A stretch of 64,000 nucleotides of DNA from Sipunculus nudus (GCA_026874595.1 CM049313.1:16739508-16803507), one strand, 5' to 3'; shown: positions 1 through 13,684, counted from the stretch's first letter. The notes: a model not told the origin generated them from the letters alone. Program-made: numbers and translations.

Positions 1-2499
1 AGGTGTGTCAGATAACAGACATGTCTGATTGGGTCATCTTGAGAGGTGCATTGAACGTGATAAGATGGTGCAGCCATGTGCCCAGGTAGAGGCGGGCAGA
101 GCGTGCCTTAATTGTTGAGAAAATGCTGATAATAACACAAGCTGACTCTTCTAGACTGGCGAAGGTGTATGCACTATCTATCTCGCCTGAAGCAGCACTT
201 GTATAATCACTTTTATGACTTGGTAATTTCCTAGAATCTGGTGTATATCTTAAGCATTTTATGAACTGAGTAGGCATATTCTGTACGAAATCTGCACTAT
301 CTGTTGTGATGTTTTATTTTGCTACACCAGAATATTCTTTGTGTTCCTGTTCAGTTTTAGTGGCCCTGGGATGGGCTTGCCTGCAGTTGCTCTGGGCAGA
401 TATAAAATGACATTGTCAGCAAGCTGGTTATTTTCAGAAAGTTCACTTACTTCCCAGATGAAACTTAATTGCAGTTGACAAAAATACTCTTTCCTTAGCA
501 GGATAAAGATTGGGCAAGGCATCCTCAGGGGCCACACCAGTGCAAATAAAATGGGACTATTTGTTATAACACAGTGTACCATACTGAAAATGCTGGGTCC
601 ATATGGTTAAATGAGCCAAACCCAGATAAACTGGAAGTTGTGGCATTTCATTGTCTCTGGGAACTATTTACTGCAGCAATGATATAATTTATTTATAAGT
701 AGACATAACTGTTAAATGTTTGTTCTTGGCTACATCAGACTTTGTATGAGATTTGCATAACACAGCTGAATTACACTGAATAACAGATACTCTGACCTTT
801 GATTGACCTTGACATTGATCTTTGACCTTGACACAAGGTAATTAAAGATAAAAAAGAATCCGACATGTATGTGTGTTTATAAAGAAAATAAATAAATGTT
901 ACATAGTATGCTGGTGAAATAATAGCCCTCATTGGGTAAGTTTATTTCATGATTTGTTATTTGCCCAGGTAACTTCGTTTTATAAAAGGAAGACGGCTGC
1001 ATTTAAATTGTTTGATCTTTTATTCATGCCCTTAGATCACACAGTTTAGCAGGTAGTCTAATGTCATGAAGCTATAAAAACCAGATTAAGGACACTTCAC
1101 CTCCTTATTTGGGTGGTTGACTGAAGCTCCTTTCATATTTAAGTATAATTTATCAAGTCTGTGCTTGACAGCGAGTCAAGTGGTTCTGTCTTGCTAAAAT
1201 GGATATCCATAATTTGTGAATAAATAATTAGTAAACACTGACTCTGATTCCTACATTCCTTTGTATGTTGATGAAGAAATTATAAGGTCAAGACTGGCAT
1301 AGTTGTAAAACTCAGAACTTGGATTTGATGTAGAAACCAGCTGGTATAAATTGGGGATCTGTTTATTGTGTAATGTGTACACCTACAGATGACTGGAGAA
1401 TCATTTGTGACTGTCTTTTCATCTCATCAGTCCTAATGACTCCAATAATGGTACAATAGTTACAATTGGAACATATGTCATATCTAAGATTGCAAGTTGC
1501 CAGGACAGCAGAATTAAATCAGCAAAATGGACTAGCTGTTCCATTCTGTAAGCAAATGTGAAAAATTGTTTTACTTTAGAATTCTGTTTAAGGTAACTAT
1601 TTAATTAGGCCTAGCATCAGAGATTTTGAAATGCAAATTATGTTATGAAATCCCATCTTTATTTTGGTTTAACTATTACTATTAATTATTGGTATTCATA
1701 GATCTGTACTTGCCCTTATTTTATGATCCTTTGGTATCAAATAATTATTTTTCAGCTATTCAGTTTCTAAAATGCTGATGCACAAGTGTAGAAATTGTAA
1801 TCCTATGTATTAGATCTAATTAAGCCTTACTGTAATACTTTATATTCTGTTTGTCAGGTTAAAGTTAATTATCCCACCCCACCTCCTTAAAAAATCAAAT
1901 AAATTCAATATATACAGGTGTAGCCTCTTGCATTAATGACAGGATGTGATGGTGTTCACAAGCTTGATGCTGTTAAGGGCAAGAGTTGTTGAGGTGTGCA
2001 TTCCTATGATTAATATTCCTGGGACAGATGTTGGTTCTGGGAGGCTGTACATGGTGAGGGAACACGGGCTGACCTCCTGACAGGGGTCAGCATGATTATC
2101 ACACGGTCTGCGTCTGCCTCCCTGATTTAATTCAGTCTTATGACAGGTAATCTCTCACTTTGCCCTCACCACCAGAGACATCTGCTATCTTCTATCAGTC
2201 TGCTCAGTGCACAGAGTGTGTTAAAGAAGAACAACTCACGTCACCATTACAGAACTAGCACGGACTTGGCTACTTAGCTGTGGCAGGTTTTCTACTTATG
2301 GAGCACCTTCAGGGCTCATAAACTTAAAAGTCTTCTATGTTGTCTCACTTGCAATCTTCAGCCTTCATTTTGAATTATTCAAAAGGAATATTGGTCAGTC
2401 TGACTGGCACAGTTTATCAGTGTGTTAGTTGATGCAAGAGGACTGATGTGTTTATTAATGGATACCTCTTATTAAGAGTTGACATGTTTATTAAAAATG

Positions 2500-2562
2500 T
2501 TAAGAAAATTCTTAACTCAGGGACTTGCTTTTTGTATGTCCCTGGGTTGAGCATTTTCTTAA
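2500..2562 (+). ncRNA. Hairpin resembling a microRNA precursor, intronic
   Basis: Two 25-base arms (2500-2524 and 2538-2562) pair around a 13-base loop with one mismatch. Two of the pairs are G-U only if the plus strand is the RNA, which favours transcription in the sense of the host gene. Length and loop suit a pre-miRNA. It is also flanked by TTAA-type ends and could be a tiny foldback transposon. I do not recognise a known miRNA in it. Confidence 0.3.
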
Positions 2563-5500
2563 TGTAAAAGAATCTCAAAGGATTTGTTGTGATTATTGAT
2601 GTCCTGAAAAGAATTCATTGGTTGAGGTAACAGGAGCTTTAATTATTTCAGAAAAGTTCATTGTTCCTTATTTTCAGTCTATATAATCCATCTTTAGCTT
2701 AGTTCAGTTGTTCTAGATGCATAACCTTCTACTATGAAATTTAACAATGGCTTTGCAGTCTGATACGGTGGCTACTGAAGTTTCTGTAATGGCCTGCATG
2801 TGCAGTGGTATCTTAGTGTTTTTTTCTGTGCAGTTTTCTGTGACTGCTTGCCTGTGTAATTGGGGTCATAATAATTGACATTAATTTCATCTCTAGGAAA
2901 CTAAAAATTTATTCTTTACTTGGAGTGCATGACAAATCATACTTCAAAGAGCACATTTTCAGACAGACCACCATCAATTCCAGTAATAAGGAAAACCGGG
3001 ACACACTGTAGCTCAGCAGTGCTGTGTCAGCATGGTATAAATATTGATTCATCATGAAGGATGGACCTGTAATCTCATGTAAAATGCCTTGGTGCTACAA
3101 TCACGCCGCCACGGTGTCCTCTGATACCAATTTCAGTATTTTAGCTACTGTCATATATTATGAAAATACAAAATAATGGTTACTATATTGTATTTTCACT
3201 CTGACATGCAAAAAGCATGCCGTTACTGTCTCGCTCCATCTAATCCTTGGCCTCTAATTTCAAATTTTTCTCCAGACTTGTCTAATGTATTATGAAAATG
3301 TATAATTTTAATTCAAAATGGTTCCAACATTCCATTATCATTCGAGCTTTGTAACGTGAAATGTGTAACCTTAGACCCAAGGTCTGAATACAGAAATATC
3401 AGGATGTCATGTAAACGCTGGTAGGCTAGTTAAAATATATCCAATATGAATAGACGAATGCCAGATGTAATTATGTAATGCTATATGTAATGAGAACTGA
3501 ACTTTTGACAGAAAGTGTGTTGATATATGTTCCATGATCATCCTTTGTCACCCATAGACCCCTGGCCATGCTCTTAACCACAAGGGTTGCACTCACTCTA
3601 CACAGGTGGGAAATGATATTAGTCTGAGTGATTAAAGCAAGCGAATGAAGATAAAATAACTTGCAGCAAATTACTTGGTATGTTCATTATGCTAGATCAC
3701 TTAACAAAATTCAGTTTACAGGTATTTCCTTCAACAGTTCAAGCCATTTGAAATATGAGTCAGCTTTGTAGAATCTGTTAAAAAAAAACAGTGCTGCACT
3801 TCAACAAATATGATGTTTGCTATATTTTGTTGCAAAAAACAGTAGTCGGACATATTACCAGCTACAGATTTAGCAGGAGCTTTTTCTCATTAAATCTAAA
3901 CAATGCAAAATCTTATGCTCAGAGGTCTAGAGAGACACATAAATAACGAGATGAAGTTGACATGACATGTCGGTATTGAACTGTTTATCCATTTAATACC
4001 CACAGTACCGTGATATATGACATACAAGCATCAGTCAACCAGATACCCTTACATAAAAGTGTCAATATTTTAATTAGGCGGAGACAGCCATAGAGGATGT
4101 GGTCAATCATGTAACATCCCCCGCGGCTCATGGTCTCTCCCCTCTATAAATGAACATCCAGACAGGTTTCTGCATGGCTGGCAATAAAGATTCATGTTTT
4201 TTTGCATAGTGGGTTATTCAGAAGAATTAAAGGGTGTTGCATGGTCTTTGAACAAGATACGGGCGGGGTTCACTAAGTATTGGTAAAATATAATTCATAT
4301 GACTCCGTTTCATTATATTAAAGTGAATTTTTTTTTCATTTATTGTGCATCTCTTGATAATATTCTTCTTGGATCATATCTCTCAATCCGGCCACCAGGG
4401 AAGCTTTCTCTCTAAATTTTATTTTGTGTAAATAAAAATTCTCTCAACGTAATTATTATGTCTCTCATTTACCCTTTGAATAAACCATGACAAAAGATTA
4501 CATAACTTTATTTAAGCTGAAACAGACCATTTTATAGATGTACTTTATTAAATGACTGATCTGGTTAAAATTTTAAATAAGGTTTTCCACTTGGATATGT
4601 TCTAGTGCACCTTCTTCACAAATAATTGGCAAAATTTGGTTTAATTTTATAATGAATAAATGAAGGAATAACAAATATTGAGTGAATTTTTAACTTTATT
4701 TTAATTTTTTTATCAGTTAATTTGCATCTTATATGGCTCAAGACAATTATTAATATTGTTAAATTTTTATAACAGATTAGTGTTTGAGAGATACATCAGT
4801 GTACAACATAAAAAATGCTTATGAAAGATCAGCTAGTAAGTAAATCTATAACGGCATCATCATTGGGTTGGTGCACAAGTTCTTTTAAAACTGAATTTTG
4901 GACTTTTCTTCCCTTGTTTCAACATTGTTCTGTATAAATATAGATTGATATAGAGTCCTTATCTAATTGCTGGCAAGGAGGTTACGTTTTCACCAGTATT
5001 GTCACAATAATAAAAAAAATACTGAACAACTGACTACAAAAATTTGTCGAAGAGCCTGACATGGACACAGGAAGACCACTGAGGTTTTGGTGTTGATTCA
5101 ATTTATAAAGGAGAGGATCTCGTAGGATTATTTTGCCTTGGCACGGTTGTGCAGTCTATTGTTTTTACCATACAGCTTGACTTCTGTTGGTTCAGAGAGT
5201 GATCCAGGGAGTGTTGCCAGTGTCAGTACATGGGATACACGTGTGAGGACGGATATGTGTGCCGTATTGTTTATTGTTACCAAGGACCGGGGAAGTCCAT
5301 TAAGACTGGCACAGTACAAAGTTCAATTTAACCACAACACAGGAGCAGTAATAGTAGGGGAGCCTGTGTGTGCACACTGTACACGGCCAGCCCAGCTGAT
5401 GGTGTGGTGGTATCTAATACACAAACACACTGTGCATTGTGATCAATAGATTGACTGGTTAAAATGAGTGTTTACTGTCTCCGTCATTCGGAAGTAGTCG

Positions 5501-6435
5501 TTGGCAGATGATATGCTTTTGAGCCTCAGAGGGTGAAATATATATCCTCATCGTGCCATTACCACCAGCTGTGTTAATGTAGTAATTTTAGAAATAGTAG
5601 TTATTATTGTATCAGTTAAATTGCTTGTGAACTTGAATATTACACGCCAGGATCTATAATTAATGTATTATTGTTTAAAACATTGCTTGAATATCATACA
5701 TGCAGCTATGAATGGAGTGATTTCAGTATGAATAAAGGAAGAACATACCTAAATAGAGGTCTACAAAATTATTATGATGCATTTCCAGAGATTTATCAGA
5801 TATCACATGATTAAGTATTTTGCTGGTGTCATAAATCCATGGTAACTAAATCTAACCTTTTATATAAATTTATTGTACTGAAACTATGAAGAACGGTTAA
5901 AAAAGTCTAGATGTGTTTCTATGTGCCAACTGTTGTACCTTAGTGGCAGCTGGGAGAATTCTTAGAAATATTTTGCATACTCATTGTTTTAAATGGATCA
6001 CTTTAATCTGACCATTCTTTGAAAATCTATTATTGGGTGTGGGAGAAATTCTAAGAAACTTCATGATTAATCTCCAAATGATTGGAAATATCTGTTTTCT
6101 GGTACTGGAGTACAAGGATAATTACCTGTACATACCTTTGGTATTGTGGATATTGCTCCACTCTTTTCTAAATCAGTTCGTGCAGGAAATTTCAAGGCTA
6201 CTCAACAAAAATCAATCATGACCTTGCCTTTCTCCACCAAGCCATGCATACTTTTTGAATTCTAAAATAAAATGGAAATGAAGACAGAATTGAGTTCTTT
6301 AGTTTAAGAATTAGAAAATTATTGATCTTCATGTTAAGTCATCAGTCCTGCCTGCCTTGGGAGTTAAGAAAAGAGTGTTGATCTTGAGGAGAATTAAGTA
6401 GCTCTTTGACACAGGAAATGAAAATGAATCCTTAC

Positions 6436-6724
6436 CTCTTTGATTTCTCGTTTCCTCGGTGGGACATGATTTATTGAGGGAGTAAACATGAATCTGTAGC
6501 CTGTAGTTGTCTCTGAAATATTCGGCCAGATCACATGCAGGGGGTTGGTCGCTGATGACATTACAGCTTAATGAATCAGGAAATGCATGGTTTTGTCTGT
6601 TGTTGGTTTGTGGTATTGTCAGCAGTTCGGATAGGATGTAATTTTGCGGCTGTCTTGTATTTAGCCCTGCATTGACCGCCACAGACAGTACTACTAGTGA
6701 CATTACCAAGAGAAACTTGATCAC
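6436..6724 (-). CDS. Possible first or early exon of a secreted protein, nested in intron
   Basis: Minus-strand open segment ending at a good donor (AGAG|gtaagg, intron from 6435). It encodes IKFLLVMSLVVLSVAVNAG, which looks like a signal peptide, then about 75 residues of mature sequence with three cysteines, including SCNVISDQPPACDLAEYF and ending YSLNKSCPTEETRNQR. The codon at 6722-6724 is GTG, so the true start is either the ATG at 6701-6703, giving a very short signal, or lies in an upstream exon; the frame stays open upstream past a possible ctgcaaacag acceptor near 6770. I do not recognise the family. It lies antisense within the kinase gene. It could be a chance open frame, but signal plus donor makes a real exon plausible. 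Confidence 0.35.
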
Positions 6725-9700
6725 TCTCGCCTTGTGGTTATGCTGTTGCTGGTGTCTATTTGTGTCTGTTTGCAGGATAACAAAAAACAGTTAATTGATT
6801 AAAATAAATAATAATTATACATGGGCTAGGGGAGATTTAAAAAAGTTTGGTGTAAATTTAGGACAACGTAAACCTAAATAAAGGGGCAAATCAGGTACAA
6901 TAGTTTGCCTTTCTTCAGACTGATCCTTCATTGCTGTAGTTATAATTTGACATGTGCCCTATGACAAAATTCTGGGTTTTAATGGCAGCCTGATTCATGA
7001 GTGGTTTGAGAAAATATGAGAAATAAACCTGTCGGGGTTTGATAAATTTTGGGGGATTTGACACAAAGGTACTTAAAGGACAGTGTCCAGCGAGATTCTA
7101 TTTGTGTAGTGTTTGGTAGCAAGGGGAATTGTATTAGTAAAGTTTAGAGTGGAATAATGCTTTTTTGAACCATGCCAAAATCCTCAAATTATAGTAGGAT
7201 GATGAGTGACCCTAGGATTTTCCAGTCCTTTATTTGAACCAGGATCTTGATGACTGTGACATCTCACAGATATATTTTGAGCTCAACTCTGGGATGAGAC
7301 TATGAAGTCATCATAATTAAGGATTTAAATACTGAAGACTTACCTCTTGGCTACAAAGAAAATGGTTGAATGATGACCAAGGATTTTGTTCACAAATAGA
7401 ATGATCATAAGAACTTCTGGTTATGACAAAGATGAAGAACCTGATTCAAGAAGACTTAGTTGTGACATAAATACTACTTTATCTCATCATCAGGTACCGT
7501 AGTACTGCAGGTGATGTGATGTCCCTACATGATGGTCTTAACTTTATAAATAAATAAAAAAAACGCACCATTCCTTCCTGTCAGGTGATCGTTTGGATCT
7601 GATGAGTCAGGGCTCAACATAAGTAGCCGCCCTCTCACCCAAAGCAAATAAAACCCGCAGTAGGTTGACATGCTTTAGTGTTTAACTTCATCCAGTGGCC
7701 TGAACTAGTTTTAGGTCTTACTATGGAATGGGCATTGGTATTTGTATCAGATGATGTGATTTGAACAAATTTTGACAGATTTAAATACTGGCCGAATATT
7801 TAAAGAATTCCATGCAGACTTGGGTATTTGTTATCAGTGATTGATTAAAACATATTATGGTCATTAAAGTAATTGTTATTCAATTTGCTACATTCATTTT
7901 ATAGAATGTGAATATGTTTATAATCAGTTGAAAAGCAAAGTACTCATATATCAGGATAATTTATTAAACTTTAATCTTAATTTGATAACTGGTTAACAAA
8001 TATTGAACATATTTAACTGAACAGACAGGCACTGATGGTACTAAAGAAGATCCAACCTGGTGACAACACAAAAAACTAAATTACTAACATTCTTAAAACT
8101 TAAAACAAATGATTATTCATTGGTGCATTAATTGTTAAAGCTTTGCCGTAAATTCAACAGATCGTTTTTGAATAAGTAGAGAGGTTTTGTGTAAGTGCTA
8201 GTGTGCTTTCTGTTTTACATGTCCTTTTGGGCAGTGCCATTTTACTGTCAATTTTGAGCCCTGTTACGATCACCAGATTTCCTATTGGCATATATTTGGG
8301 CCTACCATGTAACTGATGGTGACAACAGGACATGAACCCTGTATTGTTCACAGCCACTGGTGTGTCACACAAACAGTTTTTTACAAACAAACCTGGCCTT
8401 CCTTGGTAATGAATGGGTGACACTTTTTATTCTAGTGAAAGACACTTGTTACTTCCCCCTTAGGGTCATATATAACATCACCTCATGTGATTAATAAACC
8501 AATAACAACATATGTAAGTGTAATATATGTAACATCTCCACATATGTCAGCACCTGACCCCATGCATGCACTCTCATTATTTCAGTGGAGCATTTTTTTG
8601 GGCAACCACAAATGAATACCAGTTACTTTACTGAGCTCCATTGTCATAATCACTTTCCTTTTTATTTTCCCTTTACTAAATTAAAACTGTTAAACTCACA
8701 GCTGGTGTTCAACCTAAATCCTGCAGCTGTACCCCAAATACTTTGGATAATATGTGGCATTAAAACATTTTTGCAATTGCTGTTCCACCTTTACATTTTC
8801 GATTGTAGAAAAATTTTTAAATAAATTTTATGTTAACTTTGATGTTTCTAAAAATTTTGTGTAAACTTAGTAAAAAAAAATGATTTTTTTGTGCAAAGAA
8901 ACTGTTGGAACAAACAGTTAAGCAACATACTTCTTATTTCTTACTTCATATTTCTTGTAAGCAGGCTAAAGTTAATTAATAGATTGCATTCACAAATTAA
9001 AATAGCTGCTCTGTGCTGATGTGTACACTGGGAGCTTAATCTAGTTGTTTGAGATCATAAACCAAATTTTAAATTTTGTATTAGATATATCACTCTAATT
9101 GTTACAGTGGTTGAGCTTGTTCAGATACAGACACAAACATTGATGGAACCCTTTTTCTTTTAGTTGCCCCTTTCAACACTTGGCAAGCGCAAAATTGACC
9201 AGAGATGCGTAGTGTTATCAGGCTTGGACTTGTATTGGTTTAAGGACAGAGGCAGAGGACTGGAAGTATTGGTTTAAGGACAGAGGCAGAGGTCCAGTCA
9301 GTTCATCCAGCTGTACATCCCATAATGCTTCATAGAACATTGTCTTATCCCGTTGTCTGCTGTATCCTTCTTTGTCTTGGGTTTTCGATAACAGGACTCC
9401 TTTCCATCAGTAGAGCCTTTTCATGTACATCTGGCTGTACGGGGCTGTGGAGACCCACAATGAACTGCACATGCCCACAAGTCTTCTTCAAACTTCAATT
9501 ATCTGGCTTTGATGCTTGAAGTCCATTGCTTTACCAGATGTCATGTGGACTTGTTAGATAGTGATGGGCTTCAGTGCTGGCTACGAGATGGACAGCACTG
9601 GTTTGCATTAGGATTGCTGGGTAAACACAAAAACAGTTTGTCTTGCTTGCTGGATGCTGAACACTGGTATCCAATGAAAGTTTTTCTGGTCTGGTTGTAA

Positions 9701-10640
9701 CTTGAGTTAATATTTGCCGGATGGTTGTAGCTGTTAATTGCATGTCACAAGGGACATATTAAAATCAATGAAAACCACACCTTGTGAAGGAATTTTCTGT
9801 GGCTCTTGTAAGGAAAACTGATCTAAAAATGAAGATTTAGTTGAAAGTTTTGGGAACGTATGAAAATTATACCTCATTAAGCTTGTAATTATAGAGAGGA
9901 ATAAGTATTTCAGAATGAGCTCTGGTAAATTTAATTGTTAGTATCAGTGTTCCAATGTTACATTCCTATATATGTAAACCATTGTTCAGATAACAATTTC
10001 AGTAAATTTTAAGACAGTAATCCTCAGTTTATGAGTAGAATTTGTATTTGGGGGAAATGTGAGTAAGTACTTAATCTTGAGCAAAAGATTTAATATATGT
10101 AATTCTCCTATTGCCACTGATATGATAGTGATATTGCTTGTCAAAAATCAGCTTTGTGCATATGAGTAATGACCTCATTCTTCATGTTAAAGAAACAACC
10201 AGTCCAGAATATAATGATAATCCTGTCCTAAATATAAAACTCCTCATAATTATGTTTCATTATCAGCTTAGCTAGAGAACCTAGCTTTTTGATTAATCAT
10301 GCCCAGATTATAATTAATAAAGCAGGAGAGATGATAATAAGATGGGTTATCTGTGCAGAAGTAGTATTTTTTATACAAAATTATGTCCAGTTTTGTACTT
10401 CTATGATATGAGTCATCGTACCTGTCTTAGATTTTAATTGCATGAAGTCCATTGGTTTTCTGTTGTAGGTCTCATACGAATTAGCTTATTATAATATCTC
10501 TAGGAGTGCTTTTGATATATTACTCAGATCATACAGAAAGTACAGTGTAATATTACACATTTTCTATAAACAATTTTGCTAATAAAAGTGTATTTTATGT
10601 ATTTCGGAGACTGTATATATATGTGTATCAATGTACACAA

Positions 10641-10890
10641 TTTTCCTGGCTGTCCTCAGTTTTGTATTTTGTGTATTTTTCAGAGGTTATTTCTGAGGTA
10701 TATTACTAGAGGCTGTTTACGTAGTTTTCCTGGTTTTCTAACAATGTATATTTTGTGTATTTTTCAGAGGGTATTTGATAGATGTAACGTGGTGCTGTAC
10801 AGGTAGTTTACCTGGTTTTCTAACGATGTATATTTTGTGTATTTTCAGAGGGTATTCCTCAGGTGTATTACTTTGGGCCGTGTGGGAAGT
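10641..10890 (+). repeat. Triplicated splice-acceptor module before the first visible exon
   Basis: A unit of about 82 bases, containing cctggttttctaac (branch-point-like), a T-rich tract, cag and the first exon bases AGGGTATT, occurs with acceptor AGs ending at 10683, 10767 and 10848. Only the last leads into an open exon. The first copy reads V-I-S-E-V-Y-Y then a stop, and the second meets stops at once. A fourth, more degraded copy may sit near 10605. Confidence 0.75.
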
Positions 10891-10997
10891 ATAATGCCCT
10901 GGTACTGGAGCTGCTGGGACCAAGCCTGGAAGATTTGTTTGATCTGTGTGATCGAAAGTTTTCTCTCCAGACCGTGCTTATGATTGCTATACAACTG
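10849..10997 (+). CDS. CSNK1G: Casein kinase 1 gamma, internal exon (hinge side of N-lobe)
   Basis: First exon of the gene visible in the window. It follows a ttttcag acceptor, begins with the last two bases of a split codon, and ends in phase 0 before a gtgagt donor. It encodes 49 residues beginning [20 protein letters not shown] and continuing [20 protein letters not shown], the CK1-family hinge and helix D region. The sequence differs from vertebrate CK1 gamma at only a few positions as I know the family. CK1 gamma is a membrane-anchored Ser/Thr kinase that phosphorylates the Wnt co-receptor LRP6. The exons carrying the glycine loop and ATP lysine must lie further upstream. Two decayed copies of this exon's start sit immediately upstream. 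Confidence 0.95.
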
Positions 10998-12279
10998 GTG
11001 AGTGTCCCTGCCTTTCTGGTCGAGAGGCTGGGTTAGCAAGGCTAGTCATATTGTTAATCCTATGGGCCTATTGATATTTCATTTATAATACTCTGTAAAT
11101 AGCTTTTGTTGCTCATTTGGACAAATTGACAAATAAATTATGACATAAACTTTTTTTAACAGGAGAAAGATCTTTTTGTCTTTGATGACAAAAAAAATAG
11201 GAAGTTGAGGAGAAGGTGGTGTTAAATGTTTTTTACGACTCTAGCTTTGGTATAAGTTTAAACTGCCTAGCCCATTTGGTTTTAAATGTACGGTTGCACT
11301 CTGTCACCAATCAGGCCCTGGTATAAGAGAATGCAACACTAATATTGACCTTTCTTTCAGGGATTTTGCACGACTTGTGTCTAACTCAATCACTTTTGTT
11401 TTATGCCACCTGTGTCTGTGGACCTACAACCAAGCAGAGCTAATGAAATCATGTGAGGTCAAGGTTTTTGACCCTTCAGCCCTTATGAATGTTATTGAAT
11501 CCTGTGACCAGTAGGCACTTGACCTTAGGTGGTGACAACACATGTGACAGAGGAGTCTTAACAGTTCTGCTTCAGCAGTCTGTCCAACCAATCATACTTC
11601 ACAGATTACCTCAGTGTCTCATACCGAATATTACCCTGAAATACCTCAACAGTTATTTATCCTGAAGGTGCGTGTTCCTGGTATTATGTAGTTAAATATT
11701 CTGAGTCTTATTTAGTCATGGTCTTAGTCATTTCCTGTCTGGTTCCGTGAAGACCTGTCATTCTACGCAAATGAGATTAATCACGATGTAGAAACAGGAG
11801 GCCATTCTGTCTGTCAGGGATTTAAGTCTAGACTAGAAGTGAACAGTTGGTGTGTGGTGTTTCATAATAATGATAATCATGGCAGGCACCTTCTCTATTA
11901 GTATTACATCATGGTTGAGGGATGGGTAAGGCATTGGACTGCGAGCAGATGGTCTGTTGATCAAACTCCATCATCAGCTCAAGAGCAAAATAGAAAAATC
12001 CCAACAGATTCCCTCTAATGCTGTAACAACAGATTATACAAATACAGTGCATATAAAAACCTGAAATCAAGGAGTCTTTATAAAAACAAATTATTATATT
12101 ACTTTCATCCTCGTTCTGTAAACAGTGCCACTTTCTGGCCATGGACCTATTTTGATAAAAAAAAAGGGGGAAAAAAATTGGTTGTAAAGATGAAATAAAG
12201 GCCATACTTACATATATAACCATGAACTCAAGGAACATTTTTACAACCTTTTTATAAAAAGGGTGATCTCTGACAATTA

Positions 12280-13684
12280 CCGTAAAATCTCATTTTAAAA
12301 CCGCGGTTTAATCAAGAAATTCAAAATCTTGAAATCAGGTTGATTTCCTATACGCACTGTGCGGTTTATACTAGAAGGGTTTCCTGAATATCTTCCTGAC
12401 AGACATCGTTTTGGGGCCGGCGCTTGGGCAATAATATTGCAACTTTCGAAGGCTGTTCTTAGCATGCATGGGAGCCGTGTGTAAATGTATTATTTACGAT
12501 TATTTGTTATTTATAAATTAAATATTGCTGATTAGTTATCGTGTGATATATAACTTGTTATAAAATCTTGGTAATTGTCACCAAATAATACGTTTACAAC
12601 AACCCTGCTGTTACACACAGCGGTCCACTTCGTTGGGCATGGTCAAGCAAAATTGAAATAAAAGCCTACTTTAAACCCATTTGCGGCATTGTTTAGCAAT
12701 GATTATTTGTTTAAAACGTAAAATGAATAAAAAGCTGACATCGTAAAGAGTCACACAATGGCAGACGATCGTTTTAAAATCAAGTCTGAGTGCCGCCATG
12801 TGCTGAAACACCCCGGTATTCTGCTAAGAATATTTTGAACGGCTGTACGCGGTGGGTGGTAAATAGAACAGCCACCTATTTCGTCCCAGCGTGCCTTGCG
12901 CGAACACTGCCTTGACAAAATGGCTCTCCACACGGAAACTTTCTTCAGGAAAAAAACTTGCTAACCCGGACTGGCCACTTTAATTTTACCTTAAAATCAC
13001 TCGTTTTCAAGCGTCATGTTTCCTATACGTGCGTATCTCGAAAAGGTAACTTCAGTTACTTTGATATTTAGTTAAGTTGACCAGCGATGTTTTCAAACGC
13101 ACCAGCAAGTTGTGACATGGAGCGATGTCAACGTACTATGTGACGAAGATAATACCGAAGTAACCGGTATGAAAATGATTTGAATCTTCCGAGTAATTCC
13201 AGAAAATGGAATTTTCATCAAAAATTAAGATTTCAAAATATTACTTTTAGAATTAAAATATACAGTGACTTGAAATGGATCAGCAGAATGTTTTTTTCCA
13301 AAATATAATGACAAATCAGTAGCAAACAAGAATACGGCATGGAATATAAAATCTGTGTAAACAGGCAGAGGTTCACCGGCCCTTACGTCTTCCCAAACTT
13401 CATGCTTGAGTGACCCTGCAAAAAAGTGTTATGATGTGTTTAAATAAAATGCCCAAGGAATTTTTAAAGTGGACAGGAATGGCTGAGTCGCGCAACCTAC
13501 GCGTGTTCATTTCCAGATGATTGCTTGATTGTGTCTTTTGTCAAATCATTCCGTAGCGAAAGTTGGTGCGGTTTTAAAGGGGGGTTCTTAGTATTTGAGC
13601 CCCTGGCGGTGTCTCGCGTGGAATTTCGGCGAAGTCTGGGTGCGGTTTTAATCGGAAGTGCGGTTTTAAGTGGAGATTTTACGG
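12280..13684. mobile_element. TIR DNA element, 1.4 kb, non-autonomous
   Basis: Inverted ends CCGTAAAATCTC...TTAAAACCGC at both sides (about 27 bases with three mismatches), flanked by TA on each side, as in Tc1/mariner/pogo insertions. No transposase frame is visible, so it is a non-autonomous or decayed copy. Further GCGGTTTTAA motifs repeat inside the right end. Confidence 0.75.

Larger units (their letters stand above)
1..10848 (+). other. Intron of casein kinase 1 gamma (5' part of window)
   Basis: AT-rich non-coding DNA upstream of the first visible exon, read as one or more introns. I searched by eye for exons encoding the glycine loop and VAIK lysine and found none. It contains a hairpin at 2500-2562, a possible nested minus-strand exon at 6436-6724, a Cys-rich open segment at 5206-5331, a 35-base direct duplication at about 9231-9292, and the triplicated acceptor module at 10641-10890. 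Nothing else stands out. Confidence 0.6.

Noticed and set aside
10684-10800. The upstream acceptor copies taken as real extra exons
   Set aside because: Both meet stop codons within eight codons in the required frame; treated as decayed duplicates.
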